Assembly (NCBI GenBank): GCA_023935145.1
Contig: CM043697.1
Span: forward strand, 44,722,501 to 44,786,500
Source: Bretschneidera sinensis
Taxonomy: Eukaryota; Streptophyta; Magnoliopsida; Brassicales; Akaniaceae
DNA: 64,000 nucleotides
Reading direction: 5' to 3'
The notes beneath the pieces are model-generated. The model made no database searches. It was not told the DNA's origin and was given only the letters and a program-made list of their open reading frames with translations. Shown piece after piece: positions 1 to 12,672 of this stretch. Within the stretch, counting starts at the first letter, position 1. Each line of letters opens with the position of its first letter. The position numbers were made by a program, and so were the translations under genes.

Positions 1-1390
1 TGAAGAAAAAGATGGAAGTTGCTAAACTAGAGGCTGATGAGTCTGCTGCGAGTTATCAAGAAGCAATAAGAAGGGAGAAAAAAACACTGAAGGATCTTCT
101 ACCAGGGGATGGGAAGAAGGCCTTGTTGTAGGATGAGCTTGAGACTAAGAATTAAAAGGTGGTTGACCTGCAGCAGGAAGTAGGCAAGGCAAAGAATCGC
201 CAGAAAAAGCTTCTTCATAATGAAATTCTTAGTACCTGTTAGATATTACTTATAGGATGCTCAGTTAATGGAATGCTTTTTTACATGACATATTCATAAG
301 AGTGTGACAAGGCTGTATTTTCATATACAATGTTTTACCTCTTGACTTCTCATAAATCTTAACCTTAAGCAAAATAATCTGGTTAAGTGCATACTGTGCA
401 TATTCCTCTAATATATACGACTCATTGGATAAGACATATTAAGCCAAAAATTTACCTTTTCAACCTCTTTTTATTGAATTTTTATGGCCCAAATGCCGAA
501 TTTAGGTGGATAAAAAGAAATAAGGGGAAAGTAGAGACTAAAAACAATTGGCAGTCTCCTACTTGTACTATATGATAGTTCTGCACTTCTAATACATTTT
601 CCATTCAAGTAATCCTTACCAAAAGTGGATCGCATGCCATTTTTTGTAGTTGTTTTCCATTATATTGTAAACCTTATCATTTCACAAGTATTAACTAAGG
701 GTGCTTGAATCTTTTGGGCTAAATTGTTTATGTCTCAGCATGTTTTGGTATTTGCTGGAGCATTGTCCAGTACTGCTTGTTCAAAAAAAAATGCACATAT
801 CGACTTTTACTTTCTCACTGGAAACAATTGACCAATTATAAAATACAAGCTAGATGGAAACAGGATAATGTGGTAAAGGAAAAACTACTTGCACAGGCTA
901 CTTCCATAAGAATGAACAAGAGTGACTTGAAGCTACAGCCAAAGCAGAAAAAGATATAATCAAGTTGAAAGTAGAAAATTATATGCAGAAATACATGGAA
1001 GGTATCAAAGAACTCGAGAGAAAATTGTTGAGTTGAAACTAAAGTTGGATACCTAAAAAATATAAGCATTTAAAAGGGGCATCGATGGAAGATGTGGAAG
1101 TTGTATACCTAATAGTAAAGCTGTAAATCTGGCTTTAAAAAGGAAGTAGATTCCAAATACCGTCAAAAAGGTTGTAAGTGTCTATAATAATTCTAGGAGT
1201 GCAAGTATAAACCGGGAGGGGGAGTGCGTAATGTGCCTATCTGAGGAGATGACAATGATTTTCCTTCCATGCGCTAATCAAGTTCCATATTCAAAATGCA
1301 ATGAGCTCAATGAGAAAGAAGGGATGAAGGATTTCCCTTCTTGTAAGGCCCCAATCCAAATGAGGATTTGTGCACGTTTTGTTCGGCCAT
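1..1390 (+). pseudogene. RF298/MIP1-like RING E3 ligase pseudogene, monomer A (5' cut by window)
   Basis: The family (RF298/RF4/MIP1-like) is made of long coiled-coil proteins with a C-terminal RING that act as probable E3 ubiquitin ligases. Here 1-230 encodes the end of the first coiled-coil exon (KLEADESAASYQEA) with in-frame stops such as TTG-TAG-GAT. About 820-1390 encodes the second coiled coil and the RING (CVMCLSEEMT). The intron between them has lost the GAG|GTTAGC donor found in other monomers, because the sequence jumps from CCAGAAAAA to GCTTCTTC. In the RING the His is Asn, one Cys is Tyr and the penultimate Cys is Phe, so at least three of eight zinc ligands are gone. The terminal TAG has become TAC. 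It corresponds to monomer F in copy 2. A working protein is very unlikely. Confidence 0.85.
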
Positions 1391-2016
1391 ACCCTTCGTG
1401 TACCCTTTTGCTGGAATGGGGACTAGGTAGTGAAAGTCATGAATTAAATGCATGAATAGTTTAAAGTTTCGTTGAATTCCATTGAAACTATAATGGCAGT
1501 TCAGGTCTTAATTACAGATCATACAAGTGCTCCAAGGAAGGGCAAAGGGAAGAAAGAAAACAAAATTGAGAAATTTAAGGGAGAGAAGTTTATAATTACT
1601 TAGTCACAGTTACATATGTAAAGTTTAATTTCATGTTTTTATATGGTTTGATATGAAATTTATCTTCAAACTCAAAAAAAAAAAAAAATTTAACTTCACT
1701 TTTTTTCCATTTATTATCATATTTCAGAGATTTTTTTTTTATTTCTTTAGGTTAATTTGATGATGGATTTGAACATGAGATAATCTTTTTAGAACTAGCA
1801 GTGTATCTGTATCAGAGTAACTGTCAAATAGTAGGTTGTTGCTTTTCACTACTTGCATATCTTACCATCATGAAACTCATCCTTATCCTTCTGAATCCAT
1901 ACTTAGGGACTGAATCATATAACATATGACAGAGTAATGGTATCATTTTCAATTTTTAAGGATGAATAATTTGTTTTGTTTTTTTCCTCGTTTACTCTTG
2001 TTTGGATGGGAATGGC

Positions 2017-4486
2017 CACCGATTCATAAAAGTGGGTCCATTTCCTAGCAACCGTTAGTGGTTCAAAGCTCTAAGCTTATTCTTTCAGTCCCCAATGATC
2101 CAAATATTCCAAAACCTCCACTCCCCAAAGCTCAAAATTATCTGCCTCAAACACTCAAATTTGGTAGTTTTCCAAATTTACCTAACCCTAGGAATCCTCA
2201 TGCCTATAAAGGGCCAACACCAGGGAAAAAAAAAAAAAAGCTTTTTTTCTTCAGGTACACCTGGGGAATGTGTTTGGAATATATCTCCCACATTTAGCTT
2301 TTAAGAAAAATCAGGGGTTAGACGAAAGAGAAACTCCAAAAAAGAATTAGCCACACTTCGGCAAAAGTCCTATCATATAGAGAAATGCAGGTCTTATGGG
2401 AAATGGGCTTATAGAACAGGAAAGCTAGCCACCGTTGGTGATTTTGTTGTTAAAAAGAGAGTGAAGCCTCCACCTGAACTACCTGTTGTAAATACAAAAA
2501 GTGCTTCATCAAAGATAAAAACTGAAGTTGGGCTTACAACCCTTTAGTAGATGGAAGTCATTTTTCAACTAATACTTCATCTGGTTTACCTATGAGAGAT
2601 AACTCTTCAACAGTACCTACAAAGGGTTGCACTGTATTACCTACTGCAAATACTGATTCTACAGTACTATCTTCTTCAGAAAAGAAACCTACTCTGAAGC
2701 CTGAAATCAATGTTTTCGAGTCTTCTAATACACCTGATTAGTACGCCGAAATTCCATATGATGAATTATCAGGAAAATATGTCCCTCAAGGTAAGAATGA
2801 TGAATTGATTTTGAAGCAAGTTCCTCAGGTGCAAGAACTACATAACGAACTAGAAAGTTGGACTAAGTGGGCCAATCAGAAGGTCATGTAGGCTGCTCGT
2901 AGACTTAACAAGGACCAACCTGAACTTAAAGCACTAAGTGTAGAGAAAGAAACAGCAGAAAAATTTAAAAATGTGAAGCAAATCTTGGAGGAGAACGATA
3001 CAAAGAAACTGTAAGAGACGGAAGATGCCTTCAACAACGCCACTAACGAGATCCAGAGAGCTAACTCTACTACTCGCAAGATTGTGGTGAAAAATTTTCT
3101 GTTGAAGAAAGAGATGGAAGCTGCTAAACTAAAGGCTGATGAGTCTGCTCCGAGTTATAAGGAAGTAATAATAAGGGATAAAAAAACACTGAAGGGTCTT
3201 CAGCCATGGGATGGGCAGAAGGCCTTGTTACAAGAGAAGCTTAAAACAGAGAAATGGAAGGTGGTTAGCCTGCAGTAGGAAGTAGGTAAGACAAAGAATC
3301 ACCAGAACAAAATTGAGGTTAGCTTCTTCGTAATGAAATTCTTGGTACCTGTTAGATATTAGTTATAGGATGCTCAGTCAATGGAATGCTTGTTGACAAG
3401 ACATATTCATAAGAGTGTGACATGGCTGTATTTTCATATACAATGTTTTGACTATTGACTTCTTATGAATCTCAACCTTAAGCAAAATAATCTGGCTAAA
3501 TGCATAATTGTTCATATTCCTCTAATATATATGACTCATTAGATAAGACAAGCTAAACTATGACCTTATCAACCTCTACTTATTGAATTTACATGGCCCA
3601 AATGCTGAATTTAGGTGGATAAAAAGAAACAAGGGAAAAACAGAGAGTAAAAACTATTTGTGGTCTCCTACCTGTACTATATGATAATTCTACACTTGTA
3701 ATACATTTTCCATTCAAGTAATACTTACCAAAAGTGTATCGCATATCTTTTGTTTTTGTCTTTTCCATCATGTTTAACTTGTCATTTCTCAAGTATTAAT
3801 TGAGGGTGCTTGAATCTTTTGTGCTAAATTGTTTATGCCTCAGGTTATTTTTCTATTTGTTGGAGCATTGTCCAATCCTGCTTATTTAAAAAAAGAAGCA
3901 TAGATTATCTTTTACTTTCTCCCTAGAAACAATTGACCAATTACAAAGTACAGGCTAGATGGAAATATGAGAAGGTGGTCAAGGAAAAACTACTTGCACA
4001 GGCTGCTTCTATAAGAAATGAACGAGAACAACTTGAAGCTGCAACCAAAGTAGAAGAAGATATGATCAAGTTGAAAGCAGAAATACATGGAAGGTATCAT
4101 AGAGCTGGAAAGTAAATTGTCTAAGTTAAAACTAAAGTTGTATACCTCAAAAATAGCAGCACTTAGAAGGGGCATCAATGGAAGGTCTGGTAGTTTTGTA
4201 CCTGACAGTAAGGCTGCAAACCTGGTTATGAAGGGGAAGAAGATTCCAAATGTCGTCAAGGGAGTTACAAGTCTCCAGGATAATTCTGGGAATGCAAGTA
4301 TAAAATGGGAGGGGGAGTACGTAATGTGCCTATCTGGGGAGATGACAGTGGCTTTCCTTCAATGCACTCATCAGGTTCCCAGTTCAAAATGCAATATGAG
4401 CTCCTTGAGAAAGAAGGGATGAAGGATTTCCTTCTTGTAAGGCCCCAATACATAGGAGGATTTGTGCACGTTTTATTCGGCCATAG
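2017..4486 (+). pseudogene. RF298/MIP1-like RING E3 ligase pseudogene, monomer B
   Basis: The monomer begins in the Pro/Asn-rich linker (PNIPKPPLPKAQNYLP, about 2095-2150) and passes through the conserved RTGKLATVGDF segment (about 2417-2449). It continues into coiled coil (about 2840-3290), an intron with donor GAG|GTTAGC near 3315, and the second coiled coil and RING (about 3930-4486). In-frame stops interrupt it, for example CCTGATTAG near 2736, GTCATGTAG near 2884 and AAACTGTAA near 3010. In the RING a zinc-binding Cys is Ser (VPSSKC), an extra AT sits after AATGCA, and a 1-bp loss destroys the last Cys pair. It lacks the family's N-terminal domain. It is orthologous to monomer G at 33696-36168. 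Confidence 0.85.
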
Positions 4487-5117
4487 CCTTCATTTACCCT
4501 ATTGCTGGAATGGAGACTACGTAGTGATAGCCGTGAATTGAATGCATGGATAATTTAAAGTTTCGTTGAATTCCGTTAAAACCATAATGGTAGTTCAAGT
4601 CTTAAATATAGATCAAAGAAGTGCTCCAAGAAGGGGGGAAAAGGAAGAAAGAAAAAGAAATTGAGAAATGTAAGAAAGAGAAGTTTATAATTAGTTAGTC
4701 ACAGTTACCATGTAAAGTTTAATTTCATGCTTTTATATGGTGTGATATGACATTTACCTTCAAACACAAAAAAAAAAAAATTACTTTTACTTTTTTTTTT
4801 CCATTTATTATCATATTTTAGCTTTGTTTTTTTTTTTTTTATTTCTTTAGACTAATTTGATGAGGGATTTGAACATGAGACATTCTTTTTAGAACTAACA
4901 ATATATTTGCATCAAAGTAATTGTCAAATGGCAGGTTGTTGCCTTTCACTGCTTGCATATCTAACCATCATGGAACTTATTCTTTTCCTTTTGAATCTAT
5001 ACTTAGGGACTGAAGCATATAACATATGACAGAGTACTAATATCTTTTTCACTTTCCAGGGATGAATTATCTGTTCTGTTTTTTTTCCGCTCTTCCTCTT
5101 GTTCTGAATGAGAATTG

Positions 5118-7592
5118 CCACTGATTGATAAAAGTGGTTCTACTTCTCAGCAATCATCAGTTATTCAAAGCTCTGAACCTAATCTTTTAGTCCCCAATGA
5201 ACCAAATATTCCAAAGCCTCCACTCCCTAATTCTCAAAATTATCTGCCTCAAACACTCAAATTTGTTAGTTTTCCATATTTACCTAACCCTAGGAATCCT
5301 CATGCCTATAAAGGACCAACACAAGAAAAAATAGAGCTTTTCTTCTTTAGGTGCTCCTGGGGAATGTGTTCGGAATACATCTCCCACATTTGTCTCTGAA
5401 GATAAATTAGGGAATGGTCAAAAGAGAAACTCCAAAAAAGAATTAATCATACTTCGACAAAGTCCTCTCATATGGAGAAATGCATGTCTTATGGGAAAGG
5501 GGCTTAAAGAACAGGGAAGTTAGCAACCATTGGTGGTTTTGTTATTGAAAAGAGAGTGAAGCATTCACCCGAACTACCTGTTGTAAATACGAAAAGTGCT
5601 TCGTCAAAGATAAAAAAACTAAAGTTGGGCCTGAAGTCCCTTTATTAGATGGAAGTCATTTTTCAACTGATACTTCACCTCCTTTACCTGTGATAGTTAA
5701 CTCTTCAACAGTACCTACGAAGGGTTGCACTACATTACCTTCTACAAATATTGATTCTGCAGCACTATCATCTTCAGAAAAGAAACCTGCTCTGAAGCCT
5801 AAAATCAATGCTTTCGAGTCTTCTAATACACCTGATTACTATGCCGAAATTCCATGTGAATCACTAGGAAAAAATACCCGTCGAGATAAGAAGGATGAAT
5901 TGATTTTGAAGCTAGTTCCTCAGGTGCAGGAACTACAGAATGAACTAGAAAGTTGGACTGAGTAAGCCAATCAAAAGGTCATGCAAGTTGCTCATAGACT
6001 TAGCAATGACTAGCTTGAACTTAAAGCACTGAGGCTAGAGAATGAAGCAGCAGAACAGTTTAAAAATGTGAAGAAAATCTTGGAGGAGAATAATACAAAG
6101 AAGCTATCCGAGATAGAAGCTTCTTTGAACAATGCCACTAACCAGATCTAGAGAGCTAACTCTATTGCTCGCAAGATTAAGGTGGAAAATTCTCTGTTGA
6201 AGAAAGAGATGGAAGCTGCTAAACTAAAGGCTAATAAGTCTGTTGCGAGTTGTCAGGAAGCAATATGAAGGGAGAAAAAAACACTGAAGGATCTTAAGCC
6301 ACAGGATGAGCAGAAGGCCTTGTTGTAGGAGGAGCTAGAGATTGAGAGATGGAAAGTGGCTGGCCTGCACCAGGAAGTAAGCAAGGCAAAGAATCGCTAG
6401 AACAAAATTGAGGTTAGCTTCTTCGTAATGAAATTCTTGGTACCTTTTAGATATTACTTATAAGATGCTCAGTCAATGGAATGCTTGTTGACAAAATATA
6501 TTCATAAGAGTCTGACATGGCTATATTTTCTTATATAATTTTTTGCCTCTTGACTTTTTATAAATCTCAACCTTAAGCAAAATAATCTGGCTAAATGCAT
6601 AACTATTCATATTCCTCTAATATATACGACTTATTTGATAAGACATGCTAAACCAGGATCTTACCTTATCAAAATCTACTTATTGAATTTACATGGCCAA
6701 AATGCCAAATTTAGATGGATAAAAAGAAACAAAGGAAAAACATAGAGTAAAAATTATTGGTGGTCTCCTACTTGTACCATATGATAGTTCTACACTTCTA
6801 ATACATTTTCCATTCAAGTAATCCTTACCAAAAGTATATCGCATGCTTTTTGTTGTTGTCGTTTTCAATCATATTTACCTTGTCATTTCTTAAGTATTAA
6901 CTGAAGGCTCTTGAATATTTTGGGCTAAATTGTTTATGCCTCAGCATGTTTTTCTATTTGTTGGAGCATTGTCCAGTTATGCTTGTTTAAGCATAGATTA
7001 TCTTTTACTTTCTCACTAGACACAATTAACCAATTACAAAATACGTGCTAGATGGAAACATGAGAAGGTGGTAAAGGAAAAACTACTTGTACAGGCTACT
7101 TCCATAAGAAAAGAATGAGAATAACTTGAACCTGTAACCAAAGCAGAAGAAGATATGATCAAGATGAAAGTGAAAAATGATATGCAGAAATACATGGAAG
7201 GTCTCAAAGAGCTGGAGAGCAAATTGTCTGTGTTGAAACTAGATTTGTATACCTAAAAAGTAGAAGCACTTAGAAGGGGCATCAATGGAAGCTCTGGTAG
7301 TTGTATACCTGAAAGTAAGGCTACAAACTTGGCTATGAAAGAGAAACAGATTTCAAATGACATCAAAGGGGTTGCAAGTGTCCAAGAAAATTCTGGGAGT
7401 GCAAGTATAAAATGGGAGAGGAAGTGTGTAATGTGCCTATCTATGGAGATGATAGTGGTTTTCCTTTAATGCGCTCATCAGGTTTTCTGTTCAAAATGCA
7501 ATGAGTTCCATGCGAAAGAAGGGATGAAGGATTGTCCTTCTTGTAGGGCCCCAATCCATAGGAGGATTTGTGCACATTTTGTTCGGCCATAG
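5118..7592 (+). pseudogene. RF298/MIP1-like RING E3 ligase pseudogene, monomer C
   Basis: The linker and central segment are open for long stretches (5115-5399, 5690-5965) but broken by stops: TGAGTAAGCC (CAG/TGG-type) near 5961, GACTAGCTTG near 6008, ATCTAGAGAG near 6147, TTGTAGGAG near 6325 and CGCTAGAAC near 6396. The intron donor GAG|GTTAGC near 6413 is kept. In the 3' exon the RING keeps all eight zinc ligands (CVMC, C-x-H, CSKC, CPSC). It is cut by TAA at 7467-7469, immediately before the third ligand, at the position of the CCA (Pro) codon of other monomers. The same stop occurs in monomer H, so it predates the macro-duplication. The terminal TAG is at 7590-7592. Confidence 0.85.
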
Positions 7593-8201
7593 CCTTTGTG
7601 TACCCTTTTGCTGGGATGAGGACTAGATAGTGATAGTCGTGAATTGAATGCATAGATAGTTTAAAGTTTCATTGAATTCCATTAAAACTATAATGATAGT
7701 TCAGGTCTTAAATGCATATCATACAAGTGCTCTAGGGTGGGGGAAAAAGGAAGAAAGAAAAATAAATTGAGAAATGTAAGAGAGAGAAGTTTATAATTAC
7801 TTATTCATAAATACCATTTAAAGTTTAATTTCATGTTTTTATATGGTGTGATATGAAATTTACCTTCAAAGACACACAAAAAAATACCTTTACTTTTTTT
7901 CTATTTATTATCATATTTCAATTCTTTCTTTTTAATTTCTTTAGACTAATTTGATGAGGGATTTGAACATGAGACATTCTTTTCAGAACTAGCAGTGGAT
8001 CTACATCAGAATAACTACCGGTTTTTGTTTTTCACTGCTTGCATATCTAACCATCATGGAACTCATTCTTTTTCTTTTGAAACTATACATTGGGACTGAA
8101 GCATATAACATATGACAGAGTATTGATATCTTTTTCACTTTCTGGGGATGAATTATTTGTAGTGTTTTTTTCCCCTCTTCCTCTTGTTCTGGATGGGAAT
8201 T

Positions 8202-8410
8202 GCCACTGATTGATAAAAGTGGTTCCACTTTCCAGCAATCATCAGTTGTTCAAAGCTCTGAACCTATTCTCTCAGTCCCTAATGAACCAAATATTCCAAA
8301 GCCTCCACTCCCCAATACTCAAAATTATCTACCTGAAACACTTAAATTTGGTAGTTTTCCAAATTTACCTAACTCTAGGAATCCTATTGCCTATAAAAGG
8401 GCAACACCAG

Positions 8411-8450
<40 letters not shown>

Positions 8451-10706
8451 TCTTCAAATGCTCCTGGGGAATGTGTCCGGAATACGTCTCCCATATTTTT
8501 CTCTAGAGAAAAATTAGGGGCTGGTCAAAAATAAAACTTCAAAAAAGAATTAGCACACTTCGGCAAAAGTCCTTTCATACGGATAAATGCAGGTCTTATG
8601 GGAAAAAGGGCTTACAGAACAGGGAAGCTAGCTATCGTTGGTGATTTTGTTGTTGAAAATAGAGTGAAGCCTCCACCTGAACTACCTATTGTAAATACGG
8701 AAAGTGCTTCGTCAAAGATAAAAACTAAAGTTGGGCCTGCAGCCCCTTTATTAGATGGAAGTCATTTTTCAACTGATACTTCACCTGGTTTACCTGTGAT
8801 AGATAACTCTTCAACAGTACCTACAAAGGGTTGCACTACATTACCTACTGCAAATATTGATTCTGCAGCACTATCATCCTCAAAAAAGAAACCTGCTCTG
8901 AAGCCTGAAATCAATGCTTTCAAGTCTTTTTAAACACCTATGCAGGAATTCCAAATGATGAATCTCTAGGAAAGTATATCCCTCAAGATAAGAATGAGGA
9001 ATTGATTTTGAAGATAGTTCCTCGAGTGTAGGAAATACATAATGAACTGGAAAGTTGGACTGAGTAGGCCAATCAGAAGGTCATGTAAGCTGCTCATAGA
9101 CTTAGCAAGGACTAGCTTGAACTTAAAGCACTGAGGCTAGAGAATAAAGCAGCAGAACTGTTTAAAAATGAGAATCAAATCTTGGAGGAGAACAATATGA
9201 AGAAGCTGTCCGAGATGGAAGCTGCCTTGAACAACGCCACTAACCAGATCTAGAGAGCTAACACTACTGCTCGCAAGATTGAGATGGAAAATTCTCTGTT
9301 AAAGAAAGAGATGGAAGCTACTAAACTAAAGGCTGATGAGTCTGCTACGAGTTGTCAAGAGGCAATAGAAAGGAAGAAAAAAGCACTTAAGGAACTTCAG
9401 CCCGGGATGGGCAGAAGGCCTTATTGCTGGAGGAGCTTGAGATTAAGAAATGGAAAGTAACTGACCTGCAGCAGGAAGTAGACAAGGCAAAAAATCTCCA
9501 GAAAAAAATTGAGGTTAGCTTCTTCGCAATGAAATTCTTGGTACCTATTAGATATTAGTTATAGGATGTTCAGTCAATTGAATTCTTGTTAACATGACTT
9601 ATTCATAAGAGTGTGACATAGTTGTATTTTTATATAAAATGTTTTGCCTCTTGACTTCTCATAAATCTCAACCTTAAGCAAAATAATCTGGCTAAGTGCA
9701 TAACTATGCATATTCCTCTAATATATACGACTCATTGGATAGGACATGCTAAACTAGGAATTTACCTTGTCAATCTCTACTTATTGAATTTATATGGCCC
9801 AAATGCTGAATTTAGGTGGATAAAAAGAAACAAGGGAAAAACAGAGAGTAAAAACTATTGGCGGTCTACTACTTGTACCATATGATAGTTCTACACTTCT
9901 AATACATTTTCCATTCAAGTAATCCTTACCAAAAGTCGATCGCGTGCCTTTTGTTGTTGTTGTTTTCCATCATATTGTAAACCTTATCATTTCTCAATTA
10001 TTAACTGAGGGTGCTTGAATCTTTTGTGCTAAATTTTTTATGCCTCAGCATGCTTTTCTATTTGCTGGAGCATTTTCAAGTAGTGCGTATTCAAAAAAAA
10101 AGAAGCACATATTGTCTTTTACTTTCTCATTGGAAACAATTGACCAGTTACAAAGTGCAGGCTAGATGGAAACAGGAGAAGGTGGTAAAGGAAAACTATT
10201 TACACGGACTGCTTCCATAAGAAATGAACGAGAGCAACTTGAAGCTGCAACCAAAGCAAAAGAAGATATGATCAAGCTTAAACCAGAAAATGATATGCAG
10301 AAATACATGGAAGGTGTCAAAGAGCTGGAGAGCAAATTGTTTGGGTTGAAACTAAAGTTAGATACCTCAAAAATAGCAGCATTTAGCAAGGGCATCGACG
10401 GAAACTGTGGTAGTTGTATACCTGATAGTAAAACTGCAAACCTAGCAGTGAAGGGGAAGCAGATCGAAATATCGTCAAGGGGGTTGTAAGTGTCCAGGAT
10501 AATTCTGGGAGTACAAGTATAAAATGGGAAGGGGAGTGCGTAATGTGCCTATCTGAGGAGATGACAGTGGTTTTCCTTCCATGCACTCATCAGGTTCTCT
10601 GTTCAAAATGCAATGAGCTCCATGAGAAAGAAGGGATGAAGGATTGCCTTTCTTGTAGGACCCTAATCCATAGGAGGATTCGTGCACGTTTTTTTTTCAA
10701 CCATAG
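8202..10706 (+). pseudogene. RF298/MIP1-like RING E3 ligase pseudogene, monomer D (intact RING ligands)
   Basis: This is the last full monomer of the array. The first segment (8200-8400) runs into a 35-A tract. 8598-8933 is open from the RTGKL segment to a TTT-TAA stop shared with monomer I. Later breaks include ATCTAGAGAG near 9247 and a 1-bp loss at CAGCCCGGGATG near 9399 (CAGCCACGGGATG elsewhere), both shared with I. In the 3' exon the coiled-coil frame (10166-10489) and the RING frame (10543-10706) are separated by a frameshift at GCAGATCGAAAT. The RING is the best preserved in the window: CVMC, then C-T-H, CSKC and CLSC give all eight ligands. A short RING peptide could be read from 10543, but the full-length gene is dead. 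Confidence 0.85.
8411..8445 (+). repeat. Poly-A tract of 35 bp inside monomer D
   Basis: An uninterrupted run of 35 A lies at the junction between the PHAYKGPTPEKK-like linker codons and the next intron-like stretch. Other monomers have 8-14 A or interrupted A/G runs here. This is a homopolymer expansion and a likely sequencing-error hotspot. Confidence 0.95.
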
Positions 10707-12156
10707 CCTTTATGTACTCTTTTGCTCGAATGGGGACTAGGTAGTGATAGTTGTGAATTGAATACATGGATAGTTTAAAGTTTCGTCTAATTCCATTAAA
10801 ACCATAATGGCAATTCAGGTCTTAAATACAGATCATACAAGTGTTCCCGGGAGGGGGGAAAAGGAAGAAAGGAAAAGAAACTGAGAAATGTAAAAGAGAA
10901 AAGTTTATAATTAGCTAGTCACAGTTATCATGTAAAGTTTAATTTCATGTTTTTATATGGTGTGATATGAAATTTACATTCAAACTCAAAAAAAAAAAAA
11001 TACCTTTACTTTTTTTTCCATTAATTATCATATTTCAGCTTTTTTTTTTATTTCTTTTGATTAATTTGATGAGTTATTTGAACATGAGACATTCATTTTT
11101 GAACTAGCGGTGTAAGAGTAATTGTCAAGTGACAGGTTGTTGCTTTTCACTGCTTGCATATCTAACCATCATGGAACTCATCCTTTTCCTTCTGAATCCA
11201 TACTTAGGGACTGAAGCATATAAGATATGACAGAGTACTGATATCATTTTTACTTTCTTGGGATGAATCATCTGTTATTTTTTTTCCCCCTCTTACTCTT
11301 GTTCTGGATGGGAATTGCCACTAATTGATAAAAGAAAGCTCCAACCGGCAAAGGACAAAAAAAGGGGGAGTTACATTTCAGATGCAATATTGTTTCACTT
11401 CAGGCAGGTTTGGGCTCTTTTTTGGGTTTTGGTAGTTGAAAGGTTACCAAATGAACTAAATAAATGCATTTACTTCTTCTTTGATGTCAAAGATATATAT
11501 ATTTTCTTTGAAGTGAGTGAAATAATTAATAAATTAGATAAATAACCTACACATGAATGAGAGTTGAACTTGAAATTTTGTGATCTTAGGGTTTGGTTGA
11601 TCTTTTTACCACTGAATCAAGGTATTTTAAGCATATAAAAAATCATTGATAGAAGCATTACTTTTATTTTTCTTATATATGAGACAAAAGCATTACTAAT
11701 GCAAGCATGACATATAATTAGGGTCAAGTGCCAATTAAGTCAAATTTCATTTTTTGAAAAAGAAAAGCAGTACAAATTGGAAAATTAAACTTATGTAGAA
11801 ACAAACCAGCCAACATACAGAACAAATTTGGCGAGAACCTGATTTCCCCATTGATATACAAAAATAATTTGATTACAGAAGAATGTTTTTTTCATCACTG
11901 TGTCATAGCAGTAGACATATAACACTGAAAGATAATCTAAAACTACTCTACAACAGTAGTTGAAATCAATCTATGTGTTAAATTCAGTTGATCAAATGGG
12001 ATGGTAAGATCGTGGTGTCAAATGGAGGAGGGAAGGGCATACAAGTATCAGGCTCATTCTCTGACATACATAGAAATTTCACCAATTCTTCAAAGTAGTC
12101 TCTATTAGCACTTATCTATTCACCCAAAGTATCATGTTGTATTGGGTCTTCCTCAC
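10707..12156. other. Array end and 3' flank of NAC copy 1
   Basis: The first ~600 bp is the usual monomer spacer. At about 11318-11330 the sequence has the conserved ATTGATAAAAG start of a new monomer but then switches to unrelated DNA (AAGCTCCAACCGGCAAAG), which marks the right edge of the array. The remainder is AT-rich, with no convincing ORF, and is the 3' side of the minus-strand NAC gene. In copy 2 the same region holds an extra local duplication and an (AT)34 tract at the site of AGATATATATATTTTC (about 11490). Confidence 0.7.
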
Positions 12157-12672
12157 TCATCGGATTAATTCTGATATTCCAACAGGGAACTCGTCAGTAT
12201 CAGTCTCACTCATCATCAACAAATTTTCTGGTGGGGGCATTGATGATTGTTGAGGAGGCAGCCGGGAAGTCTTAGTAATCCCTGTCTCAGTCATCAACCA
12301 TGTCTCGGTCTTTGTCAATAAATCTTGATAGTACCCTGTATCAGTACTTGATAATTCACCAATGTCATCATATTGTAATGGGTGCTGATTTATCATATTC
12401 ACTTCCAATTCCAATGGCAACAGAGAGTAAACCTCCTCCTGATCAATTTTTTCAGGATGATGATCCATAGTAATGGTGGAACCCCAAGTTTCTTGTTGAT
12501 CAGTTTGTTGAGTTGACAGCAGCAATGCATTCCACAATTCTTGATAGATCTCTGTATCGTCACCACTCTTGTTTAGAGACTGAGTGTCTTCCATCAGCAA
12601 TGTTTCAATCTCTGTCATCAACAAAGTCTGAGTCTCTGTCATCAATGAATCTTGATTGAACCCAACCTGTTG
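12157..12672 (-). pseudogene. Out-of-frame C-terminal part of NAC copy 1
   Basis: Downstream of the 2-bp insertion the original reading frame stays open to the stop at 12157. It encodes the Thr/Glu/Leu-rich tail with repeated MTET/MTEIETLL-like units. It ends in about 28 residues (including PPPENLLMM) that copy 2 lacks because of a CAA to TAA change. This tail therefore shows what the ancestral NAC C-terminus probably was. Only in-frame reading through the insertion could make it part of the NAC protein. Confidence 0.7.

Larger units (their letters stand above)
1..11330 (+). repeat. Array of 3.1-kb RF298 monomers (A-D)
   Basis: Four head-to-tail monomers have their RING regions starting near 1216, 4306, 7410 and 10530, a spacing of about 3,090-3,120 bp. 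Each monomer holds a central coding segment, a roughly 0.55-kb intron, the coiled-coil/RING 3' exon and a non-coding spacer of about 0.5-0.6 kb. The spacers (about 1400-2016, 4487-5117, 7593-8201) have no ORF of interest; they carry a conserved poly-A/poly-T pair and a conserved run before the next monomer. The array ends at about 11330, where the conserved ATTGATAAAAG start of a fifth monomer runs into unrelated sequence. Confidence 0.9.

Noticed and set aside
1660..1690. Poly-A runs after each RING stop, suggesting retroposed (processed) RF298 copies
   Set aside because: Each monomer still holds the ~0.55-kb intron and a matching spacer, and the A runs lie within the repeated spacer. This is DNA-level tandem duplication, not retroposition.
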